From Catenuloplanes atrovinosus (lineage in GTDB: Bacteria; Actinomycetota; Actinomycetes; Mycobacteriales; Micromonosporaceae), in the NCBI RefSeq assembly GCF_031458235.1, contig NZ_JAVDYB010000001.1, positions 2,439,001 through 2,503,000 of the forward strand: 64,000 nt of DNA, in the 5' to 3' direction. Made by a program: the position numbers and the translations under genes. Shown in pieces: positions 32,981-41,641 of the stretch (within the stretch, counting starts at the first letter, position 1; every line of letters begins with the position of its first letter). Under the pieces are notes generated by a model. The model saw only the letters and a list, made by a program, of their open reading frames with translations, did no database searches and was not told the origin of the DNA.

Positions 32981-34438
32981 TTACGGGAACAGCCGCAGCG
33001 GTACGTCCGCCGCGCGGAACAGGTGGTCGCGCGAGGCCTCCAGCTCCGCGCGCAGGCGGCCCAGATCCGCGTCCAGCAGCGCGCCGCGCCACTTGCGGAC
33101 CCGGCCGGCGACGATCACGGTCTCCACGTTGGTACGGTCCATCAGCGTCACCACCGCGCCCGGCGCGCTGTTCATCGGCGCGACATTGAGCGCGGTCGCG
33201 TCGAGCAGCACGATGTCGGCCTCCTTGCCCGGCGTGAGCGAGCCGGTGCGGCCGCCCAGGCGCAGGTGCTCCGCGCCGTTGCGGGTGGCGAAGCGCAGCA
33301 CGTCGCGGTCGAGCAGCAGCGGCGGCGTGCCCGGCGCGGGCGTCGGCCAGAAGTTCTCCGGCGTGAGGTCGCCCTGGTCGAAGACGAGCTGGTTGACCAG
33401 CATGCGCTGCATCGTCATGGTGGACCGCATCAGCGTGAACGGGTCCGCGGCCATGGTGGTCTCGACGTCGGAGCTGAGCGACGGCTCCATGCCGAGCTCC
33501 TGCATGCGCAGCAGCGGCGGCGTGCCGTGCCGCATCGCCATCTCGATCGGCACCGCGAGCGACACCCCGACGCCGGCGTCCCGGGCCGCGCGCCAGACCT
33601 CGTCGGAGACGTGCACCATGTGGATGAGCAGCACGTCCGGGCCGAGCCCGAGGTCCCTGCCCGCGCCTCCGGTGCCGCGGGCCAGGTCCTCCAGCGCCGG
33701 CCGCATCATGATCGAGAACGCGTGCGCGGCGATCAGCAGGTCCAGCTCGCGGGCGATCGCCCAGGTGGCGCTGACCGCCTCCGGGCCGGCCGCGACCTCG
33801 CCGCCCATCGCCATGGTCAGCAGCTGGTCGTCCGAGGAGAAGTACCGCTCGCGGAGCCGGTACGCGTCCTGCGGGAAGCGGGACTCGGCGCGGCCGTCGC
33901 CCGCCCAGTAGCCGAACGCGGACCGGGCACCGGCGTCGGTCAGCGCCTGGACGGCCGCGTCGCTGTGCTCGGGCGTGTGGTGGATCTGCGAGGTGTCCAG
34001 CACCGTGGTGACGCCCGCGTCCAATTGGGACAGCCGGCCGTACAGCATGTTGATGTGCACGTCCTCCGGCCGGTAGACGGGCGAGAACCGGCCGATGATG
34101 TGGTCCATGTAGGACGGGTCGGCGCTCGGCGAGCCGGATCCGTCGTTGATCAGCAGGCCGTTCGGCAGGAACGAGCGCAGGCCGGTCTCGAACAGGTGGT
34201 GGTGGGTGTCGACGAAGCCGGGCATGACCACCCGGCCGCGCGCGTCGATCACGTCCGCGTCCGGGACGTCGAGCCCGGGGCCGACCGCGACGATCCGGCT
34301 GCCGTCGACCAGCACGTCCGCGGCCTCGAAGTCCCCGACGGCCGGGTCGAGGGACATCACGGTGCCGCCGCGGATGACGTAGCGGCGCCCGGGCCGTCCG
34401 GTGTCCGCGGGCGGGGTGGCCGGGAAGGTGTCTGACAC
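32981..34438 (-). CDS. Amidohydrolase family protein (cytosine/triazine deaminase-like)
   Basis: A 485-residue metal-dependent hydrolase of the TrzN/SsnA/cytosine-deaminase-like group. Metal ligands are visible in VDTHHHLFE (HxH near 78-80), a His in LIHMVHVSD, and Asp in LSSDVETT. The N-terminal beta-sandwich begins YVIRGGTVMSLDP and the C-terminal part has GSLTPGKEADIVLLD. GTG follows GGAGGACGAAC. It lies directly upstream of the lysW operon on the same strand; it may deaminate or hydrolyse a related compound but could be unrelated. Confidence 0.85.
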   Translation of the reverse strand: MSDTFPATPPADTGRPGRRYVIRGGTVMSLDPAVGDFEAADVLVDGSRIVAVGPGLDVPDADVIDARGRVVMPGFVDTHHHLFETGLRSFLPNGLLINDGSGSPSADPSYMDHIIGRFSPVYRPEDVHINMLYGRLSQLDAGVTTVLDTSQIHHTPEHSDAAVQALTDAGARSAFGYWAGDGRAESRFPQDAYRLRERYFSSDDQLLTMAMGGEVAAGPEAVSATWAIARELDLLIAAHAFSIMMRPALEDLARGTGGAGRDLGLGPDVLLIHMVHVSDEVWRAARDAGVGVSLAVPIEMAMRHGTPPLLRMQELGMEPSLSSDVETTMAADPFTLMRSTMTMQRMLVNQLVFDQGDLTPENFWPTPAPGTPPLLLDRDVLRFATRNGAEHLRLGGRTGSLTPGKEADIVLLDATALNVAPMNSAPGAVVTLMDRTNVETVIVAGRVRKWRGALLDADLGRLRAELEASRDHLFRAADVPLRLFP

Positions 34439-34496
34439 GTTCGTCCTCCAGAGGTAGGTGAGTTCACCCCCCCAGACGGATCGCGCGGACGCCGGT

Positions 34497-34916
34497 TCAC
34501 ATCGGCCCGGCGGCGGCGCCGCGCGCCACGACCCCGCACAAAACCGCCATGACCAGCGCGTACGGCCCCCAGAAGTACCGTTCCCAGGGACTCGACGACG
34601 CGATGTTCATCACGCTGCCGACGACCAGCAGCCCGCACAGCGCCCAGACGGCCCACCGGGTCACCGCGCCGGGCAGGGACAGCGGGCCGAGCCCGGCGTG
34701 GCTGAGCACCAGCGTCGCGGCGGCGGTCCAGACCAGCAGGGACACCACGCTGGCCACCCGCAGCTCGCGGGGGAGCGTGCCGGCGTGGGCGCCGCCCCAC
34801 GCGGCCTGGCCCAGCGGCGCGCCCAGCGCCAGGGCCAGCTGGAACAGCGCGATGCCGAGCAGGCCGGCGATCGCGGCGATCGTGGCCGTGCGCTCCATGG
34901 TCGTCATGGGTCTCAC
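34497..34916 (-). CDS. Small four-helix membrane protein
   Basis: A 139-residue membrane protein with four predicted helices (about 10-33, 52-72, 82-102 and 112-133). I do not recognise a named family beyond small actinobacterial integral membrane proteins. GTG at 34916 overlaps the PadR stop as GTGA, so the pair is coupled; ATG at 34907 or 34898 is also possible. It is the likely regulated partner of the PadR repressor, a common pairing for efflux or membrane-stress functions. Confidence 0.7.
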   Translation of the reverse strand: MRPMTTMERTATIAAIAGLLGIALFQLALALGAPLGQAAWGGAHAGTLPRELRVASVVSLLVWTAAATLVLSHAGLGPLSLPGAVTRWAVWALCGLLVVGSVMNIASSSPWERYFWGPYALVMAVLCGVVARGAAAGPM

Positions 34917-35464
34917 CGTCCGTCCGGGTCGAGGTGGTCCAGGGCCGCGAGGCTCTCGTCCGCCCAGGCGATCACCGCGTGGGCGTGGTGCCGGCCGGCC
35001 GAGATGGTCAGGTGCCAGAACGGCGCGTCGTCCGCGTACTGCGGCTCGGCCGCGGTGCGGGCGTCGAGCGCGTCGAACTCGCGCAGCCGCCGCTCCGCGT
35101 CGGCCCGGGCGCCGGCGATGAGCGCCCGGCAGGCCTCGGTGCCCAGCGCGCGGCCGAAGAACAGGCGCAGCAGCAGTCCGTTGCGCGCGGGCGCGGCCTG
35201 CACCGGCTCGGTGAGCAGTTCGCGCAGCCGCCGGCGGCCGGCCGCGGTGATCGCGAACGTGGACGCGCCGCGCTTGGCCGCGCCCTCGCGGCGGACGAAC
35301 CCGTCGCGCTCCAGGCCGGCGAGCGCGGGGTAGATCTGGCCGAAGCTCTCGCTCCAGAAGTGGCCGAGCACGTCGCGGATCGACTCGCGCAGCGCGTAGC
35401 CGCTCATCGGCTCGATGCTGAGCGCGCCGAGCACGGCCATGTCGGTCTGGCCGGATCGTGGCAT
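34913..35464 (-). CDS. PadR family transcriptional regulator
   Basis: A 183-residue winged-helix regulator. The PadR core is LGALSIEPMSGYALRESI, followed by FGQIYPALAGLERDGFV and the wing TFAITAAGRRRLRELL. The C-terminal half is the long PadR_C helical domain with several His residues near GRHHAHAV. ATG at 35464 follows AGAAGGGAGG. A 30-bp palindrome covers 35477-35506 just upstream, so autorepression is expected. Cotranscribed with the membrane-protein gene. Confidence 0.9.
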   Translation of the reverse strand: MPRSGQTDMAVLGALSIEPMSGYALRESIRDVLGHFWSESFGQIYPALAGLERDGFVRREGAAKRGASTFAITAAGRRRLRELLTEPVQAAPARNGLLLRLFFGRALGTEACRALIAGARADAERRLREFDALDARTAAEPQYADDAPFWHLTISAGRHHAHAVIAWADESLAALDHLDPDGR

Positions 35465-35476
35465 CGCCGCCTCCCT

Positions 35477-35506
35477 TCTATCTGGCAGATATATCTGACA
35501 GGTAGA
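35477..35506. promoter_or_regulatory. PadR operator candidate, 30-bp palindrome
   Basis: Near-perfect inverted repeat (26 of 30 positions symmetric) centred on CAGATATATCTG, with TCTA and TAGA at the ends. It begins 12 bp upstream of the PadR ATG and overlaps the likely -10/start region. Confidence 0.7.
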
Positions 35507-35656
35507 AGGTGCCATCCGAACGTTTCGTGGATGTTACGCACGGCACAGAAAGGCGGTAGATCGCGCGCCGGGCACCGCCGGATGGGCACAATGGTGCTGG
35601 TCGACGCCGTGTGGGTGGCCCGGCGGCCCGGGCGCCGTGAGTCGAAAGTCTCTAAA

Positions 35657-35671
35657 ACCTATCGGGTAGGT
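35657..35671. promoter_or_regulatory. Inverted repeat in metN promoter region
   Basis: ACCTATCGGGTAGGT, 5-bp perfect outer arms, followed by TAGTGTAACC which could include the -10. It lies about 57 bp upstream of the metN start. Possibly the operator of a sulfur-responsive regulator; no SAM riboswitch is visible in the 220-bp gap. Confidence 0.45.
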
Positions 35672-35727
35672 AGTGTAACCTGTGCGGTGCATATCCCCCG
35701 CACACCACCCCGACCAGGGACTCATTC

Positions 35728-36711
35728 GTGATCAGCATCAAGGACCTGCGCAAGGTCTACCGTGGACGGCACCGCGAGGTGACCGCGCTCGACGGCGTCT
35801 CGCTGGACGTCGCCGAGGGCGAGATCTACGGCGTGCTCGGGCGCAGCGGCGCCGGCAAGAGCACGCTGCTGCGCTGTGTGAACCTGCTGGAGCGGCCCGA
35901 CTCCGGCACCGTCACGGTCGGCGGCGTCGACCTCACCGCGCTGCCGGAGCGGCGGCTGCGCACGGAGCGGCGGCGGATCGGCATGATCCATCAGCACTTC
36001 GCGCTGCTCAGCTCGCGTACCGTCGCCGGGAACGTGTCCTTCGCGCTCGAGGTGACCGGCGTGCCGCGCGCCACCCGCGCCCGCCGGGTCGCGGAGCTGC
36101 TGGAGCTGGTCGGCCTGGAGGGGCGGGCGAACGCGTACCCGGCACAGCTGTCCGGCGGCCAGAAGCAGCGCGTCGGCATCGCCCGCGCGCTCGCCGCGGA
36201 CCCGGCCGTGCTCCTCTCCGACGAGGCCACGTCCGCGCTGGACCCGGAGACCACGGACTCGATCCTGGCGCTGCTGGCCGACCTCAACCGGCGGCTCGGC
36301 CTGACCATCCTGCTGATCACGCACGAGATGGACGTGGTCAAGCGGATCTGCCACTCCGCCGCGATCATGCGGGACGGGCGGTTCGCCGAATCCGGCCGGA
36401 TCGCGGACGTCCTGGCCCGGCCCGGGTCCGAGCTGGCGGCGGAACTGCTCCGGCTCGGTCCGGCGCCGGACCTGCCGGGGCAGACCGTGCTGGACGTGAC
36501 GGTCAGCGGCGACACGGCGGAACGGCCACTGATCGCGGAGCTGGCCCGCCGGTTCGAGGTGGACGTGCGCATCCTCGGCGGCACGGTCGAGCAGCTCGCC
36601 GCCACCCGCGCCGGCCGCCTCCGCCTGCTGCTGCCCGGCACCCCGGCCGACAACACACCCGCGCTGACCTGGCTGCGCGACAGCGGAATCCCGACGGAGG
36701 TGCGGGCATGA
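35728..36711 (+). CDS. metN: Methionine ABC importer, ATP-binding protein
   Basis: A 327-residue ABC ATPase. Walker A GRSGAGKST, signature LSGGQKQRVGIARAL, Walker B VLLSDEATSALD and the H-loop THEMD are all intact. The C-terminal part (from about 250) is a NIL ligand-sensing domain, diagnostic of MetN. It powers uptake of methionine or related amino acids with MetI and MetQ encoded next. GTG start. The stop overlaps the ATG of a 24-codon mini-ORF that separates it from metI. Confidence 0.92.
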   Translation: MISIKDLRKVYRGRHREVTALDGVSLDVAEGEIYGVLGRSGAGKSTLLRCVNLLERPDSGTVTVGGVDLTALPERRLRTERRRIGMIHQHFALLSSRTVAGNVSFALEVTGVPRATRARRVAELLELVGLEGRANAYPAQLSGGQKQRVGIARALAADPAVLLSDEATSALDPETTDSILALLADLNRRLGLTILLITHEMDVVKRICHSAAIMRDGRFAESGRIADVLARPGSELAAELLRLGPAPDLPGQTVLDVTVSGDTAERPLIAELARRFEVDVRILGGTVEQLAATRAGRLRLLLPGTPADNTPALTWLRDSGIPTEVRA

Positions 36712-36782
36712 GCCTCGCGAGCGAATCATCGGCTCGGCGCCGGCCACGCGGGGACCGCGGCGAGGCAGGAGGTGCGGCATGA
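36708..36782 (+). CDS. Mini-ORF MSESS repeat, copy 2 (between metN and metI)
   Basis: A 24-residue frame (MSLASESSARRR then Gly/Arg-rich) that overlaps the metN stop (ATGA) at its start and the metI start (ATGA) at its end. Its core matches the leaders at 15991-16047 and 54116-54178. AGGAGG for metI lies inside it. It is likely a translational bridge created by insertion of a repeat. Confidence 0.45.
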   Translation: MSLASESSARRRPRGDRGEAGGAA

Positions 36783-37435
36783 CCTGGGCGGACATCTGGC
36801 CGTTGCTCGGTGAAGGGCTGTGGGAGACCGTCTACATGGTCGGGATCTCCGCGGCGATCACCGCGCTCGGCGGGCTGCTGATCGGCGTGCTGCTGGTGCT
36901 GACCGAGCGCGGCGGGCTGCTGTCCGCGCCGCCGGTCAACGCGGTCCTCGGGCTGATCGTCAACGTCGGGCGGTCGCTGCCCTTCATCATCCTGCTGGTC
37001 GCGGTCATCCCGTTCACCCGCGCGGTGGTCGGCACCACGATCGGCACGGACGCCGCGATCGTGCCGCTGACCATCGGCGCGATCCCGTTCTTCGCGCGGA
37101 TCGTGGAGACCGCGATCCGCGAGGTGCCGCGCGACGTGGTCGACGCCGCGGTCGCGGCCGGCGCGTCCCGCTGGCAGATCGTCCACAAGGTACTGCTGCG
37201 CGAGGCGCGGCCCGGCCTGGCGGCCGGCCTCACCATCACGATCATCGCGCTGGTCGGCTATTCCGCGATGGCCGGCACCGTGGGCGGTGGCGGGCTCGGC
37301 GACCTGGCCATCCGGTACGGATACCAGCGCTTCGAGACCGAGATGATGATCGCCACCGTGGTGGTGCTGGTGCTGTTCGTCCAGGCCGTGCAGAGCGTCG
37401 GCGATCTCGTCGTGCGCCGTCTCTCCCACCGATGA
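36779..37435 (+). CDS. metI: Methionine ABC importer, permease
   Basis: A 218-residue membrane subunit with five to six helices and the BPD-transport EAA loop EVPRDVVDAAVAAGASRWQI. The start MTWADIWPLLGEGLWETVYM is typical for MetI. ATG is preceded by AGGAGG and overlaps the mini-ORF stop. It forms the channel with MetN and the lipoprotein MetQ. Confidence 0.93.
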   Translation: MTWADIWPLLGEGLWETVYMVGISAAITALGGLLIGVLLVLTERGGLLSAPPVNAVLGLIVNVGRSLPFIILLVAVIPFTRAVVGTTIGTDAAIVPLTIGAIPFFARIVETAIREVPRDVVDAAVAAGASRWQIVHKVLLREARPGLAAGLTITIIALVGYSAMAGTVGGGGLGDLAIRYGYQRFETEMMIATVVVLVLFVQAVQSVGDLVVRRLSHR

Positions 37436-37454
37436 ACCCTCAGGAAGGTAAGCC

Positions 37455-38273
37455 ATGATGCGTCGTACCCTCGTCGCCCTCACCGCGGCCGCCACGCTCC
37501 TGACCGGGCTGGCCGCCTGCGGCAACGACTCCGACAGCGGCGCTGCCGGCGGCGCTCTGAAGATCGGCGTCACGCCCGTACCGCACGGTGAGATCCTGAA
37601 GTACGTCAGCGACAACCTCGCCGCCGCGGAAGGGCTGACCATCGAGATAGTCGAGTTCAACGACTACGTCCAGCCGAACACCGCGCTCCAGGACGAGCAG
37701 CTGGACGCGAACTACTTCCAGCACGTGCCGTACCTGGAGGAGGAGATCGCGGCCAAGGGCTACACGTTCACGCCGCTCAAGCCGGTGCACATCGAGCCGC
37801 TCGGCGTCTACTCCAAGACCGTGACCGAGCTGACCGCGGTCCCGGACGGCGGCGTGGTCGCGATCCCCAACGACCCGTCCAACTCCGGCCGCGCGCTCAA
37901 CCTGCTCGCCGCCAACGGGCTGATCACGCTCAAGGACGGCGTCGGCGTCAACGCCACCGAGCAGGACATCACCGCCAACCCGAAGAACCTGACGTTCGAG
38001 CCGCTGGAGGCGGCGCAGCTACCGCGCAGCCTCGAGGACACCGCGCTCTCCGTGATCAACGGCAACTACGCGATCGAGACCGGGCTCAACCCGGCCGCGG
38101 ACGCGCTCGCGCTGGAGACCGGCACGGACAACCCGTACGCGAACCTGGTCGTGGTCCGCACCGGCTCGGAGACCGACGAGCGCATCGTCAAGCTGGAGAA
38201 GCTGCTGCACTCCCAGCAGGTCAAGGACTTCATCGCGCAGAAGTACAACGGCGCGGTGCTGGCCGCGTTCTGA
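37455..38273 (+). CDS. metQ: Methionine-binding lipoprotein MetQ (NlpA family)
   Basis: A 272-residue solute-binding lipoprotein. The lipobox is LAACG (Cys near 21) after a short signal. LKIGVTPVPHGEIL, NDYVQPNTAL and DANYFQHVPYL are NlpA-family hallmarks for methionine-type binding proteins. Follows metI by 19 bp and ends the operon at a strong terminator. Confidence 0.93.
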   Translation: MMRRTLVALTAAATLLTGLAACGNDSDSGAAGGALKIGVTPVPHGEILKYVSDNLAAAEGLTIEIVEFNDYVQPNTALQDEQLDANYFQHVPYLEEEIAAKGYTFTPLKPVHIEPLGVYSKTVTELTAVPDGGVVAIPNDPSNSGRALNLLAANGLITLKDGVGVNATEQDITANPKNLTFEPLEAAQLPRSLEDTALSVINGNYAIETGLNPAADALALETGTDNPYANLVVVRTGSETDERIVKLEKLLHSQQVKDFIAQKYNGAVLAAF

Positions 38274-38281
38274 CGACCGGC

Positions 38282-38307
38282 CGGGGGCGGGCTCCGGCCC
38301 GCCCCCG
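38282..38307. terminator. Bidirectional terminator after metQ
   Basis: Perfect 11-bp stem CGGGGGCGGGC/GCCCGCCCCCG with a 4-nt loop between two convergent genes. Confidence 0.75.
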
Positions 38308-38311
38308 AGCC

Positions 38312-40981
38312 TCAGAGCAGCCGCGACCGGTACGCCAGCGCCAGCTGCACACGGCCGAGGTTCGTCAGGTCCAGCCCGGTGGACGCCACCGCCGAGGCCT
38401 CGACCGACAGCCGCCACGCCGTCGCGGGACTCCGGCCCCAGAACAGGCTCGCGTCGTTGCCGACCGGGCCGCCGAACTGGTCCGCGCTGAACGCGGCGGC
38501 CAACGGGATGCGCCGCGCGGGTGACAGCGACTCCACCGTCACGCCGTCCAGGCGCCGGTTCACCGCGACGCCGGGATGCTCCAGCAGGACCGTGACCCGG
38601 GTGACCCCGGCGGTGGCGCCGACTAGCGACACGAAGGCCTCGGTGACCTTCAGCTCGTAGCGGCTGGGGTCGATGTCGGTCAGCGGCACCGTCAGCGTGG
38701 TGGTCAGGTGCGTGCGCAGCGCCTCCAGCACCACCGGGTCGTCGAACGTCCAGATCTGGAAGTTGCCGACGAGCTGCTGGGTGTAGGACACGTACCGGTC
38801 CCGCATGAACAGCACGTCCGGCAGCCGCGACCAGGACGTCACGTACGCCGACAGCAGCGCCGTCATGCGGCCGCCGTCGCCCCGCCGCAGCGCCGCGTAG
38901 GCGTGCTGCTCGATGTCCGGGTGCACGTACCCGACGTCGAAGGACAGGTGGCGCGCGTTGTCCTCGAAGGCCCAGTCGTCCAGGGCGCGCGCGGCCAGGT
39001 AGGCGTACTTCATCAGCACGTCGGCGTAGGCCTGCGCCTGCGTGACGAGCAGCCGGGCGAGCGCGCCGAGCTCGCCGAGGTTCGCGGTGAGCGCGCTCTG
39101 CTGGGCGTCGACGTCCCGCAGGCCGGACTCGGCGGCGGCCTGCCGCGCGTCGCAGACGGCCAGCTCGATCACCGCCCGGTCCTTCTCCAATTCGGCCAGC
39201 GCGCGGTCCAGGACGAGCTGGAGCCGCTGCTTGACCAGCTCCTTCTCCGCGTTGAGCAGTTCGCCGTCGACCTTGGCCTGAAGCAGTTCGCTGAGCACCC
39301 GGACGGCGGAGACGAACTCCGTGGTCTGCTTCACGGCGTCCTGGATGCCGCCGACGAGCGCCTGCGCCTCGGGCTTGAGGCGAGGGCCCGGCTGCACCGG
39401 CGGGTCGCCGGGGTTCGGGCCCGGCCGCGGCGCGGGCTTCCAGTCGACCCAGTCGGTCAGGTACGCGTCCCCGATCCGGTACGTGCCGGTCGTGGCGTCG
39501 AACGTGCCCGAACTCAGCGACTTCCCCAGCGTGGCGGTCAGGCCGATCGCGGAGACGAACGCGGCGATCGACGCGCCGCCGGTGTAGACGGCCGCGACCA
39601 GCGCCGCGACCGCGCCGATGATGGTGAGCAGATCGCCGACGACGTTGCCGTCCAGTTCCAGCCGCTGCTGGGCGAGCTTCTGGCGGATCTCGCGGACCGC
39701 CGTGTCGTTGTCGTTGATCCGCGCCTCCGCCTGCGCGATCCGGCTGTCCGCGATCTGCCGCTGCTTCAGCGCGCCGGTCCGTTCCAGGACCAGGACGGTG
39801 AGCGCGTTCCGCAGTTCCCGCGCCTGGCTCTGCAGGCGCAGCCGGTTGCCCGGCACGTCGGCCGCGTTGACGAGGATGTGCTGCGCGTCGCTGAACAGGC
39901 CCAGGACCATGCCGGCGTAGTCGGTCACCACCCGCTCGTACGCCGGGAAGTCGGGGATGACGTCGTCGCTGTACGCGATGCCGGCCGGCGTCTGGTCCGC
40001 GTTGATCTGCTGGGCGCGGCGCACCGCCCGGTCCGCGTTCGGCGAGAGCCGGATCGCCGCGAGGAACTCGTCCAGCGCCCGGGCCCGGCGGGTCGGCGCG
40101 GTCTGCTCGGCGCGCCGATAGGTGCGGAAGAGGTACTCGCCGACGCGGATGCGGTGCTGCGCCCAGTGTCCCGCCGTGGTGCCGAGCGCGAGCACGGCGT
40201 GCTGCCACCACTGGTCGATCGTGCCGCCGGTGCTGATCGGGTCCGTCGTGGCGCCGGCCGTGCCGGTGAGGCCGGGCGTGCCGGTCGCGCCGTCCGTTCC
40301 GGTGTCGGACAGGTCGTCCGGTTGCCCGGCGGCGCCGCCCGGACCGCCCGCGCCGCCCGGCCCGCCGGAACCGCCGGAGCTGTCCACGGTCACGCCGGCG
40401 CCCCGGGTGACGTACCGCAGGATGACCGATCCGGACCGGCCGCCCTCGCCGCCGGGGCCACCGTCCCCGCCGCGCCCGCCGTCGGTGGGCGGGCGGCCCC
40501 TGATCTTGCCGGGCACCTCGGCGACGCCGTCCATGCCGGTGCCGCCCGGACCGCCCGCGCCGCCGCGGCCGCCGGCACCGCCGGTGGCGAGCAGCCGGAC
40601 GCCGGAGATCTGCTGTGCGATCACGGTCAGCGGCCAGCCCGGGTGTCCCGCGGTCCCGGCGCCTCCCGGGCCGCCGGGACCGCCGGGGCGGCGCGTGCCC
40701 GCGGCCGCGAAGCCGTCCGGGCCCTTGCCGCCGGCGGTGCCGTCCGTGCCCGGCGAGCCGCCGCAGTCGACCGTGCCGCCGTTGCCGGCGTAGACGTCGG
40801 CCACGATGAGCAGCGCGTAGCCCTCCAGCCGGAGCAGGTAGCCGGGATCGTGGCGGATCTCGCGCGCGGCGAGGATGATCGTGGCGCCGGCGGGGGCCAC
40901 GCCGTGGTCGACCTCGGCCACGATCTCCCGGCGGAGGTCGTCGTTGACGATGATCAGGTCACGGATGAGTTCTATCGTCAT
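38312..40981 (-). CDS. Large glycine-rich, coiled-coil protein; pore-former/Tc-toxin A-like (tentative)
   Basis: An 889-residue protein with no signal peptide. Three GGxGGxGG/GPGG collagen-like blocks (66-113, 133-183, 202-245) precede a helical region. A coiled coil (about 375-445) leads into a long hydrophobic hairpin (448-487: LLTIIGAVAALVAAVYTGG and following), then a second coiled coil (about 545-640). The C-terminus has beta-rich segments ending LTNLGRVQLALAYRSRLL, reminiscent of the end of Tc-toxin A subunits. Helices around a hydrophobic hairpin resemble alpha-pore-forming toxins. ATG at 40981 (MTIELIRDL) is the only sensible start. The toxin-like reading is inference; structural or adhesive roles are alternatives. 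Confidence 0.6.
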   Translation of the reverse strand: MTIELIRDLIIVNDDLRREIVAEVDHGVAPAGATIILAAREIRHDPGYLLRLEGYALLIVADVYAGNGGTVDCGGSPGTDGTAGGKGPDGFAAAGTRRPGGPGGPGGAGTAGHPGWPLTVIAQQISGVRLLATGGAGGRGGAGGPGGTGMDGVAEVPGKIRGRPPTDGGRGGDGGPGGEGGRSGSVILRYVTRGAGVTVDSSGGSGGPGGAGGPGGAAGQPDDLSDTGTDGATGTPGLTGTAGATTDPISTGGTIDQWWQHAVLALGTTAGHWAQHRIRVGEYLFRTYRRAEQTAPTRRARALDEFLAAIRLSPNADRAVRRAQQINADQTPAGIAYSDDVIPDFPAYERVVTDYAGMVLGLFSDAQHILVNAADVPGNRLRLQSQARELRNALTVLVLERTGALKQRQIADSRIAQAEARINDNDTAVREIRQKLAQQRLELDGNVVGDLLTIIGAVAALVAAVYTGGASIAAFVSAIGLTATLGKSLSSGTFDATTGTYRIGDAYLTDWVDWKPAPRPGPNPGDPPVQPGPRLKPEAQALVGGIQDAVKQTTEFVSAVRVLSELLQAKVDGELLNAEKELVKQRLQLVLDRALAELEKDRAVIELAVCDARQAAAESGLRDVDAQQSALTANLGELGALARLLVTQAQAYADVLMKYAYLAARALDDWAFEDNARHLSFDVGYVHPDIEQHAYAALRRGDGGRMTALLSAYVTSWSRLPDVLFMRDRYVSYTQQLVGNFQIWTFDDPVVLEALRTHLTTTLTVPLTDIDPSRYELKVTEAFVSLVGATAGVTRVTVLLEHPGVAVNRRLDGVTVESLSPARRIPLAAAFSADQFGGPVGNDASLFWGRSPATAWRLSVEASAVASTGLDLTNLGRVQLALAYRSRLL

Positions 40982-41021
40982 CCATTCACCAGAGCGAGGC
41001 CGCGGCTCCGGGTCAACGCGG

Positions 41022-41513
41022 TCATGGACAGAACGGCGTGCCGGTGTTGTCGATGACGAGATCGGCGTGCGCGCGGACCTGGTTCGTGGCGTAGAACGCG
41101 TCCTCCTGGCGGGCCCAGCGGTCCCAGTGCGGGGCGTAGGCGTCCCCGTCGCGCTCCAGCGCACGCCGGCGCCGGACGGCCTCGGGCGCGTCGATCCAGA
41201 CCAGCCCGCTGCGGTACGGGGCGAGAGCGCGCGCTCCACAGCCGACACCCTCGACGATCAGGTCGGTGCCGACGGTCAACGGCTCCCAGTCACGGTACGT
41301 GCCCGCCGCCCAGTCCCAGCGCCGCCAGCGGATCGGGTCGCGGGCCGCGAGCGGCTCCAGGATCCACTCCCGCAGCGCGCCGACGCCGCCGAGCAGGCCG
41401 TCCCAGCCGGGGTAGAGGTCGTCCATCCGTACCAGCGGGGCATCCAGGGTGTGCGCGAGCGCGCGGGCGAGGCCGGTCTTGCCCGCCCCGGAACGGCCCT
41501 CGACCGCCACCAC
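41022..41513 (-). CDS. Uridine kinase-like P-loop protein (start unresolved)
   Basis: A 163-residue small-molecule kinase-like ATPase. Walker A is GRSGAGKTGLA at the extreme N-terminus, followed by VRMDDLYPGWDGL (kinase Asp region) and LIVEGVGCG (Walker B-like). The GTG at 41513 leaves only six residues before the P-loop. The same frame continues coding-like upstream (LAWAGTLSPAAGGVRVVAVEG) to near 41620 without ATG, GTG or TTG. Either the start is non-canonical or the 5' end is damaged. Substrate unknown. Divergent from a nucleotidyltransferase gene. Confidence 0.75.
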   Translation of the reverse strand: MVAVEGRSGAGKTGLARALAHTLDAPLVRMDDLYPGWDGLLGGVGALREWILEPLAARDPIRWRRWDWAAGTYRDWEPLTVGTDLIVEGVGCGARALAPYRSGLVWIDAPEAVRRRRALERDGDAYAPHWDRWARQEDAFYATNQVRAHADLVIDNTGTPFCP

Positions 41514-41641
41514 CCGGACGCCGCCGGCCGCGGGCGACAGCGTGCCCGCCCAGGCGAGAACGCGCGCCGCCTGGGCGGTCGCGGGATCGGAGCCGGTGGT
41601 GCCGTGTATCCCATGATCGTACGTTGCCCGTGGTTACTACG

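Noticed and set aside
35507-35727. SAM riboswitch before metN
   Set aside because: No conserved SAM-riboswitch core could be recognised; only a short inverted repeat is present.
35728-38273. MetNIQ as transporter of the carrier-protein product
   Set aside because: It is on the opposite strand, has its own promoter region and terminator, and the binding protein is a standard MetQ.
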